Source of the DNA: Pirellulales bacterium
Lineage (GTDB): Bacteria > Planctomycetota > Planctomycetia > Pirellulales > DATAWG01
Assembly (NCBI GenBank): GCA_035939775.1
Contig: DASZFO010000372.1
Location: 1 to 33,625 of the forward strand
Direction: 5' to 3'
Length of the DNA stretch: 33,625 nucleotides
Below, piece by piece: positions 1-9,830 of this stretch (positions are counted from its first letter, which is position 1; each line of letters starts with the position of its first letter). The notes under the pieces were generated by a model, which saw nothing but the letters and a program-made list of their open reading frames with translations, ran no database searches and was not told the origin of the DNA. Position numbers and translations under genes: made by a program.

Positions 1-256
<256 letters not shown>

Positions 257-265
257 AGGATATCC

Positions 266-293
266 AACCCTCCGGTGGTGACACCGTTGGGTT
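266..293 (+). other. Hairpin just after 16S, possible rRNA processing stem
   Basis: AACCC (266-270) pairs with GGGTT (289-293), and CGGTG (273-277) pairs with CACCG (282-286) around a GTGA loop. It lies 14 bases past the mature 16S end and has no T run, so a role in 3' processing of the precursor fits better than termination. The role is inferred from position only. Confidence 0.4.
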
Positions 294-396
294 TATCATG
301 TGGAGACAGTTTCTTGTACAACAGGGCTAGAGAAGTCACGCCAAGCAAGTCGCGCAAGCGACCCGCAAGGCAAACTACCGGATTGACTTGATAGGG

Positions 397-436
397 CCCG
401 TCCAGACCTAGCCAGGCTGGACGGGTCTTTTTTTTT
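397..436 (+). terminator. Rho-independent terminator of the 16S transcript
   Basis: CCCGTCCAG (397-405) pairs with CTGGACGGG (417-425). An inner CCT/AGG stem closes an AGCC loop. The hairpin is followed by TC and nine T residues (428-436). This is a textbook intrinsic terminator about 145 bases after the 16S end, which means the transcript stops before any other rRNA gene. Confidence 0.9.
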
Positions 437-455
437 GCGCGCATGGTGTCGACCG

Positions 456-506
456 CCGCTTGCGGGTTAGCATCAATCGCGCGAGAATCTGCTAAACCGC
501 AAGCGG
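456..506. repeat. REP-like inverted repeat beside the RAYT gene
   Basis: The left arm 456-472 (CCGCTTGCGGGTTAGCA) and the right arm 490-506 are reverse complements over 17 bases with one mismatch, separated by 17 bases. The element ends 26 bases before the ATG of the transposase-like gene at 533. A third copy of the 17-mer lies inside that gene at 911-927. The three copies differ only at position 11 (G, T and C). This is the arrangement expected of a REP element next to its RAYT. Confidence 0.75.
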
Positions 507-532
507 ATCGATGCAAACGCGATAGGCGCAGC

Positions 533-1121
533 ATGGTGATCGCATACCATTTGATTTGGACCGCCTACGGCACTTGGCTCCCCAACGATCCGCGCGGCAG
601 CGGCTCTCGTTGCGTCGCTTCGCTTGCAATTGGCCGAGCTTGGCGAACTCCATTTCGGCCGCAAAAAAGTGCAGCCGCCGCGCCACGTCGTCCGCGAGTT
701 CTACGACCGCGCCGAACCGCTCCTGCTATTCCCCATGATCCGTTTCGACGCTGCGCTGATCGACGAAATCGCTTGCGGTTTTGCCGAAGCGATCGCCCAG
801 CAGTACTACACGTGCTATGCCGGCGCGATCATGCCGGACCACGTGCATCTGGTCATCCGCAAGCACCGCCATCGCGGCGAAGACATGATCGGCAACTTAC
901 AAAGCGCCAGCCGCTTGCGGCTTAGCACGCACGGCGCCCTCCCCAACGATCATCCTGTTTGGACCCTTGGCGGCTGCAAACGCTTTCTCGGCACTCCGGA
1001 CCACGTTCGCACAGCGATTCGCTACGTCGAGAACAATCCGATCAAGATCGGCATGCCGGCGCAGAATTGGCCGTTCGTCATGCCGTACGACAATTGGCCA
1101 TTCCATAAGCGACGAATGTGA
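533..1121 (+). pseudogene. REP-associated tyrosine transposase-like (Y1/IS200 fold), frameshifted
   Basis: RAYT proteins are HUH-type single-strand nucleases of the Y1_Tnp superfamily that recognise REP hairpins. The start is ATG 533, giving MVIAYHLIWTAYGTWLPNDP, a typical opening of this family. The reading frame then breaks between about 595 and 625, and the rest continues in the next frame. It carries the HUH metal-site motif MPDHVHLVIRKHR (about 829-867), the C-terminal catalytic helix with its tyrosine (RYVENNPIKIGMPAQ, about 1020-1064), and a conserved end NWPFVMPYDNW. Each half is too short to act alone, so the gene is either inactivated or carries a sequencing error. A REP-like palindrome lies just upstream, and another 17-mer copy sits inside at 911-927. 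Confidence 0.75.
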
Positions 1122-1235
1122 ACGACGATTCGCCCTTTGGTCGTCTTCGGTCCGCCCAGCTCGCTCTTTCTTCTAGGAGCGACGGCGCTTGAAAACTTTG
1201 CCGTCGAAGCCGATCCAACGACCCAAAAACTTCGC

Positions 1236-1255
1236 CCAATCACGGCCGTGATTGG
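1236..1255. repeat. 20-base perfect palindrome
   Basis: CCAATCACGG followed by CCGTGATTGG forms a perfect dyad with no spacer. It lies in the non-coding gap between the RAYT remnant and the gene starting at 1367, about 110 bases before that start. It could be an operator or a chance dyad; nothing else in the gap (1122-1366) is recognisable. Confidence 0.45.
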
Positions 1256-1366
1256 CTCTGCGTGGGCGATACGGCCGGAGCCGATGGCCGCAAATGACAA
1301 GTGACGGGTGGGCACCTTTGCGCCATTCAATGGACGATCCCGCGTGCGACTGGTACAACTTTTGTT

Positions 1367-2128
1367 ATGGCAAAGCTATCGAAACGGGAAATTCAAGATC
1401 TGGCGCGCCGCATCGTTGCGGCGAACCCTGGTGGCATCCGGTATAGCAGTCTGGTTCGAGAAATTGTCACGTCGAATCCCGAGACGCCGAAAAACACGAT
1501 TCACGGGTCGGTGTGGGACTTGGCGGCGCGCTTTCCGACCGAAGTTGCTAAACCGAGTCGTGGCCTCTTTATTCCTTCATCGGCCGTTTCAGAAAACGGG
1601 AATGCCGACGTTTCAATCGACGACGCTCCATCCAAAGTCCACGAGGAGGCGTTCTACGATCCGTTCGCTGAATGGTTGAAGAATGAATTGGATGAAGCGA
1701 CGGTTGCAATTCCTCTCGGTGGCGCTGGGCTTCAAAAGAAATGGGGCACTCCAGATGTCGTCGGCGTATATAAGCCATTGGCCTCGCATCGCATCAAGTT
1801 CGATCTAGAATTGATCGCAGCTGAAATCAAAATCGATCCGCAGACGCCCGTTGTGGCATTTGGTCAAGCAGCCGCATATCGACTGTTTTCAGCAAAGTCG
1901 TACGTGGTGATGCCCGCGACTATCTCCGAGCAAGATTACAGCCGTCTCGAATCGTTGTGCATGCTCTTTGGAATTGGCTTGGTACTTTTCGAATTGGAAC
2001 CAAGTGACCCGGACTTTAAGATACGCGTCCGCGCGCAGCGATTTCCGCCGGACATGTTCTACGTAAACGAGTTTGCAGAGCGGATTTTTCAACTCGATCC
2101 GGCCGCGTTCAACCAACTCTTCGGATAA
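1367..2128 (+). CDS. Winged-helix protein with PD-(D/E)XK nuclease-like domain
   Basis: This is a 253-residue protein. ATG 1367 was chosen because the protein then opens with MAKLSKREIQDLARRIV, the start of a helix-rich N-terminal domain (about residues 1-75, with GGIRYSSLVREI and NTIHGSVWDLAARFP) that resembles the winged-helix fold of restriction-system proteins. The C-terminal half shows a PD-(D/E)XK-like pattern: KWGTPDVVGVY, then LIAAEIKID after a beta-strand, then a QAAAYRLFS helix. Together these suggest a nuclease or a decayed relative. No methyltransferase lies next to it, and no named family can be assigned with certainty. Neighbours are a RAYT remnant and a toxin-antitoxin pair, an accessory-gene setting. 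The function is inferred. Confidence 0.75.
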   Translation: MAKLSKREIQDLARRIVAANPGGIRYSSLVREIVTSNPETPKNTIHGSVWDLAARFPTEVAKPSRGLFIPSSAVSENGNADVSIDDAPSKVHEEAFYDPFAEWLKNELDEATVAIPLGGAGLQKKWGTPDVVGVYKPLASHRIKFDLELIAAEIKIDPQTPVVAFGQAAAYRLFSAKSYVVMPATISEQDYSRLESLCMLFGIGLVLFELEPSDPDFKIRVRAQRFPPDMFYVNEFAERIFQLDPAAFNQLFG

Positions 2129-2208
2129 ATCACTCTCTTCCCACCGAACCATGACGTCAGAAGTCGGCTTGCGGAGCAGTCGAAGTGCTCAACGGTGATA
2201 GTCTCTTT

Positions 2209-2245
2209 ATCGGCGATCCAAGCCTCGGCTTGACCGATCGCCGAT
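2209..2245. other. Hairpin between nuclease-like gene and antitoxin
   Basis: ATCGGCGATC (2209-2218) pairs perfectly with GATCGCCGAT (2236-2245), and a nested CAAGCC/GGCTTG stem lies between them. There is no T run afterwards, so it is a poor intrinsic terminator. It lies about 58 bases before the antitoxin ATG and could be an operator for toxin-antitoxin autoregulation. A TACAAT (2275-2280) downstream could serve as a -10 box, but no good -35 box is visible. Confidence 0.45.
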
Positions 2246-2302
2246 TTGGCCGTGCGGCCGCTTTATTTGTAGGGTACAATTCAGACATTGCAGGATTCTG
2301 TC

Positions 2303-2569
2303 ATGACACCTCAACTTACTGACGAACAACGGCAGGCCCTTGAAGAGGCTGCCGAGAGCGGTCCCGTGACCATCATTGACTCGGCCAGCGGGCGAAAATT
2401 TGTCCTGTTCAGCGCCGCGCTTTATGACCGCTATCGGGCGTTGTTCGAGACCGATGATTTCGACATCCGGGAGACGTATGCGGCTCAGGATGCTGCTGCC
2501 GACGCGGCATGGAGTCATCCCGACGACGCGGTTTACGACAATTACGACTCGCACCGTAGTCGGCCATGA
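2303..2569 (+). CDS. Putative antitoxin of a MazF-type module
   Basis: This is an 88-residue acidic protein encoded directly before a MazF toxin, with the ATGA overlap (2566-2569) typical of translationally coupled toxin-antitoxin pairs. ATG 2303 was preferred over TTG 2288; a weak AGGA lies seven bases upstream. The N-terminal part (LTDEQRQALEEAAESGPV, then a short strand-rich ASGRKFVLFS) could be a small dimerisation or DNA-binding domain. The acidic, Asp/Ala-rich C-terminus is what one expects of a flexible toxin-binding tail. It does not read as classical MazE, and the antitoxin family is unassigned. The role rests mainly on position. Confidence 0.75.
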   Translation: MTPQLTDEQRQALEEAAESGPVTIIDSASGRKFVLFSAALYDRYRALFETDDFDIRETYAAQDAAADAAWSHPDDAVYDNYDSHRSRP

Positions 2570-2922
2570 AGGTGAAACGCGGTGACGTGGTACTGCTGTC
2601 GATGCCGTTCGCGCAAGGCGGGGGATCGAAGATTCGTCCGGCCGTAGTTGTTCAAAACGACCGCAACAATGCGAGATTGGGCAACACGATTGTCGCCGCG
2701 ATCACTCGCAATGTGAGTCGCGCGAGTCTACCGACCCAATTGCTGATCGACCCGGCGACGCCGGCGGGACAAAAGTCCGGTCTCGTTGCCGTCTCGGCGG
2801 TAACGTGCGAGAACCTATTCACAGTCGGCCAGAACTTGATCCACCGCACCATCGGCAGTCTCTCAGTGGATGCGATGCGTCAAGTTAGTGATTGCTTGCG
2901 GGCGGCGCTGGAAATCGATTGA
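2566..2922 (+). CDS. mazF: MazF/PemK-family endoribonuclease toxin
   Basis: MazF toxins are small SH3-like ribonucleases that cut single-stranded mRNA at short sequences and arrest growth when not bound by antitoxin. This 118-residue protein has the standard length. It carries the family opening KRGDVVLLSMPFAQGGGSKI, the RPAVVVQND strand with the conserved Arg-Pro, the mid-protein AAITRN segment, and the C-terminal LSGLVAVS/AVTCENLF-type region that precedes the final helix (DAMRQVSDCLRAALE). It overlaps the antitoxin by four bases. No frame damage is visible, so the toxin looks functional. The cleavage sequence cannot be predicted. Confidence 0.93.
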   Translation: MKVKRGDVVLLSMPFAQGGGSKIRPAVVVQNDRNNARLGNTIVAAITRNVSRASLPTQLLIDPATPAGQKSGLVAVSAVTCENLFTVGQNLIHRTIGSLSVDAMRQVSDCLRAALEID

Positions 2923-3055
2923 GCAGTCTCAGCGTTTATCCACGCGAGACTGAAATCGAAGCCAATTCCCGCGCTGCCTGCAAGGAGCACTGGACGCCGC
3001 TTGCGCTCAACCCGGACCTCCCCAAGAGGGAAAGGGACGGAGTTAGAATTCCAGT

Positions 3056-6000
3056 CTATTGTAAATTCGGCTGCGGCAGCGGCTCTGGCATTCGCGGCGG
3101 GTTCGGTGTTGGCAGCGGCGCCGGAGGATGATCGTAGATTTCGTCGTCCCAGGGGTTGTCGCTGGTTTTCCAGACCGTGCCGTTCGGGCGGAGGTAGAGC
3201 TTGCGCTGCTCTTCGAGATCGAGCGGGCGGGCGCCGATGCGGCCGAACACTCCGATCTGATTGCCCGATTCGTCCACCGCTCGATCGCGATCGATGCCCT
3301 TCGAGATGGCCAGCGCGCGGCCGCCTTTGCCGATCGGATAGCTGGCGATTAGGGCGGGCGTCGGGTGGGGGCTGAAGCCTTGGTTGCCCGGCGTTTCCGG
3401 CGAGGTAAGCTGCACGACTTTCAGACCGTTGCAGCCGTCGGCCAGGTAGGCGAATTCGCTGGTGTAGGTAATCCCCAGTTTTACATCGCACAGATCGTTG
3501 ATGCAGCCGCCGGCGTTGAAAATCTGATCGATCCGCGGCCGCTCGGGATTGGTGATGTCGAGAATCAGCAAGCCTTGCGAGCCGCCAGCCACATACGCGT
3601 AGGTTCGGGCCAGATAAATGTTCCGCGCCTCGGGCAAGAAGAGCGCGGCGCCGGGGATCGGCCGCGGCGCTTCGAGGTGCGTCGTGTCGAGCACCTTGAT
3701 CCCTTCATCGTCGCAGACGAAGCCGTAGCGGAATTGCACCTGCACGGCGCGCGGATTGCGGAGCACGTCAGGACCAAGCACCCGTGTGACGAAGGGATGC
3801 TTCGGGTCTTCGAGCGAGACGACGACCAAGCCCGCGTCGCAGCAGATGTACGCATAGGTGCCGGCGATCGTGATCGCGCGGGCGCCGCAGAGGATGCCGC
3901 CGGGGTTAAAGGTCAGTTCGCGGTCCAAGAAATTGTTGAGCGGGTTGCCGTCCAACAGCGTGCCCGCCCCGACGAGGATCAAGCCCTCGAACTTATCGAC
4001 GACATAGAGATAAGCGTATAGCGAGTTCACTTCCTGCTCGTGATTCTCCGCGCGGTGCTTGCGCGTTGGATCCGGGGCAATCGTGGTCGGCGCGGCGACG
4101 GCCGTGGCGTATTTCGTCGGCACGAAGAACCGCTGCCCGATTGGCGACACCGGGGCGGTCGTGATCCGCTCCGAAAAACCCTTATCGTCGATGAAGGCGA
4201 CGTCGAACACGCGCAGCCCGCCCGTCCCGCAGGCGGCGTAGAGATATTCGCCGCGAAGCTGCAGGCCGAGAATCTCCGGCTGGCGGAACGGGTGCGCGAT
4301 ATTGTCGCTCACGTCCTTGGCGGAATGCTCGTGGGCATTGGCCAGCACGCGGCCGCGCTCGAGGTGTTGCCGGAAGTAATCGGGGAACGCCATTTCATGC
4401 AGCGCGCTGCCGATCACGGCCTGCGGCTCCTCGCGCTCGGTTACTTCGACGGCTGCCAGCCCACGATCGCCTTCGCCAACCCAGCAATAGCGGCCGATGA
4501 AGTTCACATAGTTCGTCCCTTGCATCAGAAGCTGGGCCATGATCGCATTGTTGTCGTTCTGCTTCGAGACGTGGCAATCGGTACACATCTTCGTCTCGGT
4601 CACGCCGGGGCGGAAATCGTCCCGGAAATTCGGATCGGCCGGATGCGGGCCGCCGCGCACCGTGTGCGGCACGTTGGTGCTGAAGGCGATGCCGCTCATC
4701 CCGTCGCCCGAGATCGTCTGCTGCTGGACGTAAATCGATTCGCGGTTGTTGTTGTACGAGCCGACGTGGATCGCGCAGCTCGACCGGGCCGGCCCAATGC
4801 GATTCTTCGTCACGTCGCCGTCGCGGGCGAGCATGAACACGTCGTCCCGCAGGGTCTGGAAGTTGTACGAAACGAAATTGCGGCTGACGTCTCCCTCATC
4901 GTGCAGGCCGGGGAGTTTCTTGTTCGCCTTCTGCGGCAGGTGGCAGCCGAAGCAACTCGGGTTCCACGAGGAATGGCAGGTGATGCAGCTCATCCGCTCG
5001 TTCTGGTGAGCGCACTGCCGCGACTCCGGCTGGCCGCCCCAAATGAGCTTGCCGCTATCGCCGACGCGAACGGTTTTGGCCATCGCCGACTTTACGTTGT
5101 AATGCTCGCTCCGCGGGTCGATCGTGTCGGCCGTTTGCACAACTTCCCACCGCAGAGTCGGCTCGACCATCGAGTTCTGGTAGATCCTGTCTCCCTCGCG
5201 CTCGAAGCGACGGCGTCCGGATGGCGTGCGCAAAGCCGTGAGATCGCGAGTGCCGTCGGGACCGGAGGTGTACGCGGCGGGGCCGGAGGTGGTGAGCGTG
5301 GCCCGGGCGATCGAGCTGCCGTGGCAATCGATGCACTGGATTTCGATCCCTGCCCGCACTTCGCGTTGCAGCCGCGCATTTCCATGAGCATCTTGAACGA
5401 AGTGGCAATCGATGCAGTGCATCCCCTTTTCCATGTGAATGTCGAGCAGATGCACCGGTAGATTGTCGCGCTTGGCCGTTAGTGCCGACTCCTCAGAATG
5501 AATTTGAGCGGGAGTCTTCTGATCGGCGTTGCGATACGGCTCCTTGAGCCAGGCGGGGATGGCCACCGCGGCTTGCAGCTTTTCGTTCGTCACCGGCTCG
5601 ACGATCTGGCCGCGATAATCGAGCAGATTGCCGGCGCGGTCTTTCTTGAACACGGCGCGGAACACCCAGCCGTGACCGTGGAAATCGGCGAACTGCGTGT
5701 GCCGCGTCTGGGTATTGAGATCGGTCAGGTTCGCCAGGAATTGCGGATCGCTCCACAGACCGCGGCCAGACGCTTCGTCGGGGTTGGACATTTGGGCCTG
5801 AATGGCTTCCTCGGAAGTGAGATAGCGCTGCTTGGCCGGATACATAAGCTGGCCGTCGGTCTCCTCGTCCCACCACTGAAAGCCGACATAGCTGTTCACG
5901 ACGTTGGTGCCCGGATGGATATGGCACACCAGGCATTGGCTGGTCGGAATGCTATTGCCGGCGGCGAACTGATGCGTGATGGGATGCCCCGATTCGTTCT

Positions 6001-7129
6001 TCGGGATCGTCGGATCGGGATTGAAGGAGAATCCGCGGTTGCCGAAGACGGCGTATGGCCCCGAATGCACGAGCGAGCGATCGTTGGCGTAAACGACGTG
6101 GCAAGCCGTGCAGCCGCTCGAGCGATAGTCGCCTGGATGGTCCATTGTGCCGTGAAAATTGAGCGTGGGGTCGAAGAGCCGAGTCTTCTGCAAGCCGATG
6201 AAGGTCGGATCAGTGCGGTTTTCGGTCCCCAAGCCGCGATTGCTCAGCCGAGTGCGCGGGCGGCCGGGGTCTTCTTCGCGCTCGGGGATGCCGACCTCGG
6301 GACGGAAACGGCCGCCGCGCTCGAAGATGCGAAGGATGTTGCCTGGCTGCGAGATTTCGAATCGCGGCAACGGATCGAGATAAGGCACGACCCCTTTCTC
6401 GGCAATCTCGCGCTCGTTCGGCGGCGGCACGGTTTGAATCCGCTGCGGACTGCCGAGCATGCTGTAACTCTCGCCATAGTGCGGAGACTTGGTCGGGATC
6501 GAGCCGTTGTTGTATAGTGCGGCGCCCCAGAGCATGCAGCCGTGGGTCATCATGCTCTTGCGCACTTCGAGCACCTCGCGCTCGTGGCATACCCCACAAC
6601 TGATATGCGCCACGCGCAGGTCGCCGGGGTTCACGAAGCGAATGAATTCGGGAGACTCATGGTTCAAAAGCGTATACGAGCGCACCGGCTTGGCGCTGCC
6701 AGGCCAAGCGCCCGGGAACCGCGGCGCGACGTGAGCACATTCCTTCGTATCCGCCGCCGGATTGCCGCCGTGGCAATCGCAGCAACCCAATCGGACCGTC
6801 GCCTTGCCGTGCATGTCTTTCACGTTCTCATGGCAGACAATGCAGCCGCGGCTCTTGGCATAGGCGTCCGCTTCGGTCTGTTTGCTGAGATCGACGCCGA
6901 TCAGCTCGGGAGGGAATGGAAACGGCTCTTCGCCAGCGGGATTCTGTGGCCGAGCGAGTGGCGCAAGCGTCGCCGGTTGCAAGTTTGCGTCAGTCGTCGC
7001 GCGACTGCTCGCGCGAACGACATCATATTGAGGCTCGGCGGCCCGGCTCGATAGAGCCGCGGCGGCCGCCAGCGATAGCAGCACGGCGATTGCCAAGAGC
7101 CGTCGTGGTATGTAATTCCGTGATCCCAT
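3056..7129 (-). CDS. Giant decahaem cytochrome c with C-terminal LVIVD beta-propeller
   Basis: This is a 1357-residue exported protein. ATG 7129 is preferred over the upstream TTG 7153: an AAGGA ribosome site lies nine bases before it, and the protein then opens with a signal peptide ([18 protein letters not shown], Ala-rich cleavage zone). Ten CXXCH haem sites are visible in the first 850 residues, including CIVCH, CCDCH, CGVCH, CTACH, CLVCH, two CIDCH, CITCH, CFGCH and CTDCH. From about residue 960 to 1290 at least five LVIVD-type repeats follow (for example [20 protein letters not shown]), predicting a beta-propeller. The end is proline-rich. Its start overlaps the end of the beta-barrel-like gene upstream, so the two are co-transcribed. 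The likely role is periplasmic or surface electron transfer; the electron acceptor or substrate is unknown. Confidence 0.9.
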   Translation of the reverse strand: MGSRNYIPRRLLAIAVLLSLAAAAALSSRAAEPQYDVVRASSRATTDANLQPATLAPLARPQNPAGEEPFPFPPELIGVDLSKQTEADAYAKSRGCIVCHENVKDMHGKATVRLGCCDCHGGNPAADTKECAHVAPRFPGAWPGSAKPVRSYTLLNHESPEFIRFVNPGDLRVAHISCGVCHEREVLEVRKSMMTHGCMLWGAALYNNGSIPTKSPHYGESYSMLGSPQRIQTVPPPNEREIAEKGVVPYLDPLPRFEISQPGNILRIFERGGRFRPEVGIPEREEDPGRPRTRLSNRGLGTENRTDPTFIGLQKTRLFDPTLNFHGTMDHPGDYRSSGCTACHVVYANDRSLVHSGPYAVFGNRGFSFNPDPTIPKNESGHPITHQFAAGNSIPTSQCLVCHIHPGTNVVNSYVGFQWWDEETDGQLMYPAKQRYLTSEEAIQAQMSNPDEASGRGLWSDPQFLANLTDLNTQTRHTQFADFHGHGWVFRAVFKKDRAGNLLDYRGQIVEPVTNEKLQAAVAIPAWLKEPYRNADQKTPAQIHSEESALTAKRDNLPVHLLDIHMEKGMHCIDCHFVQDAHGNARLQREVRAGIEIQCIDCHGSSIARATLTTSGPAAYTSGPDGTRDLTALRTPSGRRRFEREGDRIYQNSMVEPTLRWEVVQTADTIDPRSEHYNVKSAMAKTVRVGDSGKLIWGGQPESRQCAHQNERMSCITCHSSWNPSCFGCHLPQKANKKLPGLHDEGDVSRNFVSYNFQTLRDDVFMLARDGDVTKNRIGPARSSCAIHVGSYNNNRESIYVQQQTISGDGMSGIAFSTNVPHTVRGGPHPADPNFRDDFRPGVTETKMCTDCHVSKQNDNNAIMAQLLMQGTNYVNFIGRYCWVGEGDRGLAAVEVTEREEPQAVIGSALHEMAFPDYFRQHLERGRVLANAHEHSAKDVSDNIAHPFRQPEILGLQLRGEYLYAACGTGGLRVFDVAFIDDKGFSERITTAPVSPIGQRFFVPTKYATAVAAPTTIAPDPTRKHRAENHEQEVNSLYAYLYVVDKFEGLILVGAGTLLDGNPLNNFLDRELTFNPGGILCGARAITIAGTYAYICCDAGLVVVSLEDPKHPFVTRVLGPDVLRNPRAVQVQFRYGFVCDDEGIKVLDTTHLEAPRPIPGAALFLPEARNIYLARTYAYVAGGSQGLLILDITNPERPRIDQIFNAGGCINDLCDVKLGITYTSEFAYLADGCNGLKVVQLTSPETPGNQGFSPHPTPALIASYPIGKGGRALAISKGIDRDRAVDESGNQIGVFGRIGARPLDLEEQRKLYLRPNGTVWKTSDNPWDDEIYDHPPAPLPTPNPPRMPEPLPQPNLQ

Positions 7130-7138
7130 CAATGGACA

Positions 7139-7143
7139 TCCTT
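7139..7143 (-). promoter_or_regulatory. Ribosome binding site fixing the decahaem cytochrome start
   Basis: The minus strand reads AAGGA here, nine bases before ATG 7129. It lies inside the longer TTG-initiated frame, so it argues that translation begins at 7129 and not at 7153. Confidence 0.6.
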
Positions 7144-7149
7144 GTCGCG

Positions 7150-9540
7150 TCAATAGAGTAATTTCACATCAAGAAAGCTGGCGAACAGGGCGCCGATTCG
7201 GCCGGCTTGCGTTCGGTATATGTCTTCAAAACCTTGGCCGGGGATCAAGCTCTGAATCCCGGTGTCAATGATGCAATTGTTGTTGAGCCACGGACGATAC
7301 TCGAAGCCGAGGCCGAGGTCGGTGCCGATGCTCTGATGGATGTTGGGCTGAAACACGAACTGCTCGATCACGGCCGTTTCGTCGAACCAGAGGAAGTTGA
7401 CGTTGCTGATCACTTTCAGCTTTGGTGTGACCTCGAAATCCATGCCAAGATTGGCGATGAACACGCCAGGGTTCACGAAATTGGATTGACCCTCGGTCTT
7501 CGACGAGCGCAGATCCGGCACCAGGCTGAACGGTTGCTTCAGGTTCACGCCGAGCAGCTTGATCGGCTGCCGCTGCCAGTAGCTGAACGGCCCTCCGGCG
7601 AAGTTCGGATCATCGAGGATCGTGTCGAAACCATGAGCTTCGGTGTCGAACGGATTGCTGTCTCCACTCGCGTAAAAGATCGACGACCGGAATCGGATCC
7701 AATCGCTGTCGTACGACAATTCGACCGCCGCCATTTCAGCGCTGATCCTCTCCGGCTGCCCGGCCATCGGGTTCAGGCTGTCCTGGCCGAAGACCCAATA
7801 GAAGGCATGATCGACGTTCAGGCGGTTGATATGCCCGTCGCCGGCCCAGCCCAGATAACAAGCGTCGATCGTGTGCGGCTGGAAAATGCCGACCGGATCG
7901 GGGCGGACGAGGAAGCCGTTTTTGTCGTAGTGCAGGCTGGCGTCGTCATGGTTGTAGTGGATGCTGAGCTGCGTCGTGTAGCCGGGCCAAATAAAGTCCT
8001 GCCGATAATAGTTGGCGATCAACACCTTCTGTCCGCGGTCGTCGAACGTATTGAGATCGCTGTTCGTGTCTTTCTCAAGCTGATCGAAGAAGGCGACGTT
8101 GAACTGATCGCGGTTCGAGAGCCGAGTGCCGAACAGGCGGACGGCCCGATTCGTGTCGTCGAAGATGAAGCCGCGGAAATCGCTGTTGAAGGGCTGCGAG
8201 CCGGCGCGGAGGGAGACGAAATCGTAGTTCGGGCTTAAGTCGGCAAGCTTCGTTTCGGCGAACCATTCCTGGAGCGTGAACCACGTCCGCCCGCGTGTAT
8301 GCCCGCGAGTCACGTCCGGGCTGACGACCCCCAATTCTTCGACGTCGAGAAAGTTCACGTTAAAGATCGGCGTGAGCTTCAGTCGCCAATCGACGGGCTT
8401 GAATGAGGAATCGCCGTGCACGAGATCGAAGGAGACGCTCAGATTCTCCTGAAAGACGAACTGATTCGGGTTGCCGAAGAACTCGCTCTCGCCGGGGTTC
8501 GCGGTACTCTCGCCGCTAGGGGTCGGCACTTGCCGCGTCTCGAGCTGCGTGTCGCTCACGGCCGTGATATTGAGAAACGTATGCTGGCCGATGATCGGAT
8601 AGTCTCCCTTGAGCACGTTCTGGTTGTAGGAGTCCCAGCGGTCTCCTTCGACGTACGGATAGTCATCGATGAGCGGATGGCCTTTTCCGTAGCGGTCCCA
8701 GGGAGTGAATCCCAATCGCCAGCGGTCTTCCAACGGCACGAAGTCGCTCGTGCTCTGCCCTTCGCGCGGCAAGACGCCCGAGCGGCCGGTGAATCCCAAC
8801 GGCGGCGGCTCGGGATAGCGCAGCAATGTGCCCGGCACGATTGGCTCGACCGGCAGATCATCCCAAGGCGGCGGCAGCTCGGTCGGCGATTTCAGCACCG
8901 GCGGACTCGAATCGGACTGTCGGTTCGGCGCGTCGTTGAATGGCGCGCCGAGCGTCGTCTGCTTCGCGGCGGCCACGACCGTTGGCTGTATCGATCGAAA
9001 TGTTGTTTCTGGCGGCGGTCCGCCGATGGCTCGACCCCGATCGTCACCATGCGCGTCGGCCGGCGCCTCGAAGGTGGCTTGGACAACGCCATTCGCTCCG
9101 CCGCGCGAGTCACGGTCCGAGGCCAGATTCGTGAATTGGTTCGGCGGAGCGACGAACGGACTTGGCGCCGGCGCGGCGACCGGAGCGGACATGCTGTCCG
9201 AATAATCCCATTGCACATCGACGAACACGTTGGGAACTGGTGCTTGCCAGCTCGCTGCTGCCGCGCTGATTGGCACCGGCGAAGATTCCGGCGAATTCAT
9301 CGCTGAGCTGGCAGCCCATGTCGTTGCCGCGTCATTCGCTCGCGTCCCGCCGTGAAAGAGCAGCCAAAGTGCAACGACGAGGCACCACCCGCCGCGCCGC
9401 TTAAATCGCGGGGGTCTCTCAGCAATCGTCTCGATATGACGCACAATAGAAATGGCTGTCGTTCCCGTAGTTGCTCGACGCGCGAACTCGCGCGATCCAG
9501 TGCTCGCCGAAATTCGAGCTTGCTTGCATCGCCGCGACAC
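7150..9540 (-). CDS. Outer-membrane beta-barrel-like (porin-type) protein
   Basis: This is a protein of up to 796 residues. The start is uncertain: GTG 9540 gives a long N-terminus before the hydrophobic signal segment ([11 protein letters not shown], residues 52-62), while GTG 9444 would place it in a normal signal-peptide position; neither has a clear ribosome site. Residues of about 70-250 are Ala/Pro-rich and probably disordered. From about 260 onwards the sequence alternates short polar turns with amphipathic strands rich in Tyr, Phe and Trp ([30 protein letters not shown]) and ends in an aromatic residue (VKLLY), as outer-membrane barrels do. It is the first gene of a pair with the decahaem cytochrome. 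Together they resemble porin-cytochrome conduits in organisation, though the proteins are not recognisable MtrB or MtrA. Confidence 0.75.
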   Translation of the reverse strand: MSRRCKQARISASTGSREFARRATTGTTAISIVRHIETIAERPPRFKRRGGWCLVVALWLLFHGGTRANDAATTWAASSAMNSPESSPVPISAAAASWQAPVPNVFVDVQWDYSDSMSAPVAAPAPSPFVAPPNQFTNLASDRDSRGGANGVVQATFEAPADAHGDDRGRAIGGPPPETTFRSIQPTVVAAAKQTTLGAPFNDAPNRQSDSSPPVLKSPTELPPPWDDLPVEPIVPGTLLRYPEPPPLGFTGRSGVLPREGQSTSDFVPLEDRWRLGFTPWDRYGKGHPLIDDYPYVEGDRWDSYNQNVLKGDYPIIGQHTFLNITAVSDTQLETRQVPTPSGESTANPGESEFFGNPNQFVFQENLSVSFDLVHGDSSFKPVDWRLKLTPIFNVNFLDVEELGVVSPDVTRGHTRGRTWFTLQEWFAETKLADLSPNYDFVSLRAGSQPFNSDFRGFIFDDTNRAVRLFGTRLSNRDQFNVAFFDQLEKDTNSDLNTFDDRGQKVLIANYYRQDFIWPGYTTQLSIHYNHDDASLHYDKNGFLVRPDPVGIFQPHTIDACYLGWAGDGHINRLNVDHAFYWVFGQDSLNPMAGQPERISAEMAAVELSYDSDWIRFRSSIFYASGDSNPFDTEAHGFDTILDDPNFAGGPFSYWQRQPIKLLGVNLKQPFSLVPDLRSSKTEGQSNFVNPGVFIANLGMDFEVTPKLKVISNVNFLWFDETAVIEQFVFQPNIHQSIGTDLGLGFEYRPWLNNNCIIDTGIQSLIPGQGFEDIYRTQAGRIGALFASFLDVKLLY

Positions 9541-9761
9541 CGACGCTGAAAGCCGAACGGCCCGACGTCGGTCGAAATACTTTTGGGGGGACTCGTCATA
9601 AGTATCGGCTGTAACGATTGTGACGATGGAGAAGATGCGGTCGAATTTGATGGCAAACTGTGATGTCGGACAGCGCTCCGTGGTAAGCCGCCGCGAATTC
9701 GCTTGCTAGCACGCCAGGGTGCGCCGCCCCAAATTCACTGGCTTGTGCCGTTTGCGCAAAA

Positions 9762-9767
9762 TATAAT
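9762..9767 (+). promoter_or_regulatory. Possible -10 box for the GlcG-domain gene
   Basis: A perfect TATAAT lies 63 bases before the ATG at 9831 in the divergent gap 9541-9830. No convincing -35 hexamer stands at the usual 16-18 base distance, so the call is tentative. The rest of this 290-base gap holds no recognisable element. Confidence 0.35.
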
Positions 9768-9830
9768 CGGCTTAACGACTGTGCTGGCCGAATCTTGAAG
9801 TAGGTGGACGGATCGGCAAGGAATCGACTC

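Noticed and set aside
4040-6517. Long plus-strand open frames of 473 and 339 codons opposite the decahaem cytochrome gene
   Set aside because: They are antisense to a gene with ten haem motifs and LVIVD repeats, show no domain of their own and arise from GC-rich third positions.
7207-9306. Plus-strand frames of 343 and 296 codons opposite the beta-barrel gene
   Set aside because: Composition (Arg, Val, Asp, Glu-rich without motifs) is that of complement-strand shadows; the minus-strand protein has a signal peptide and barrel pattern.
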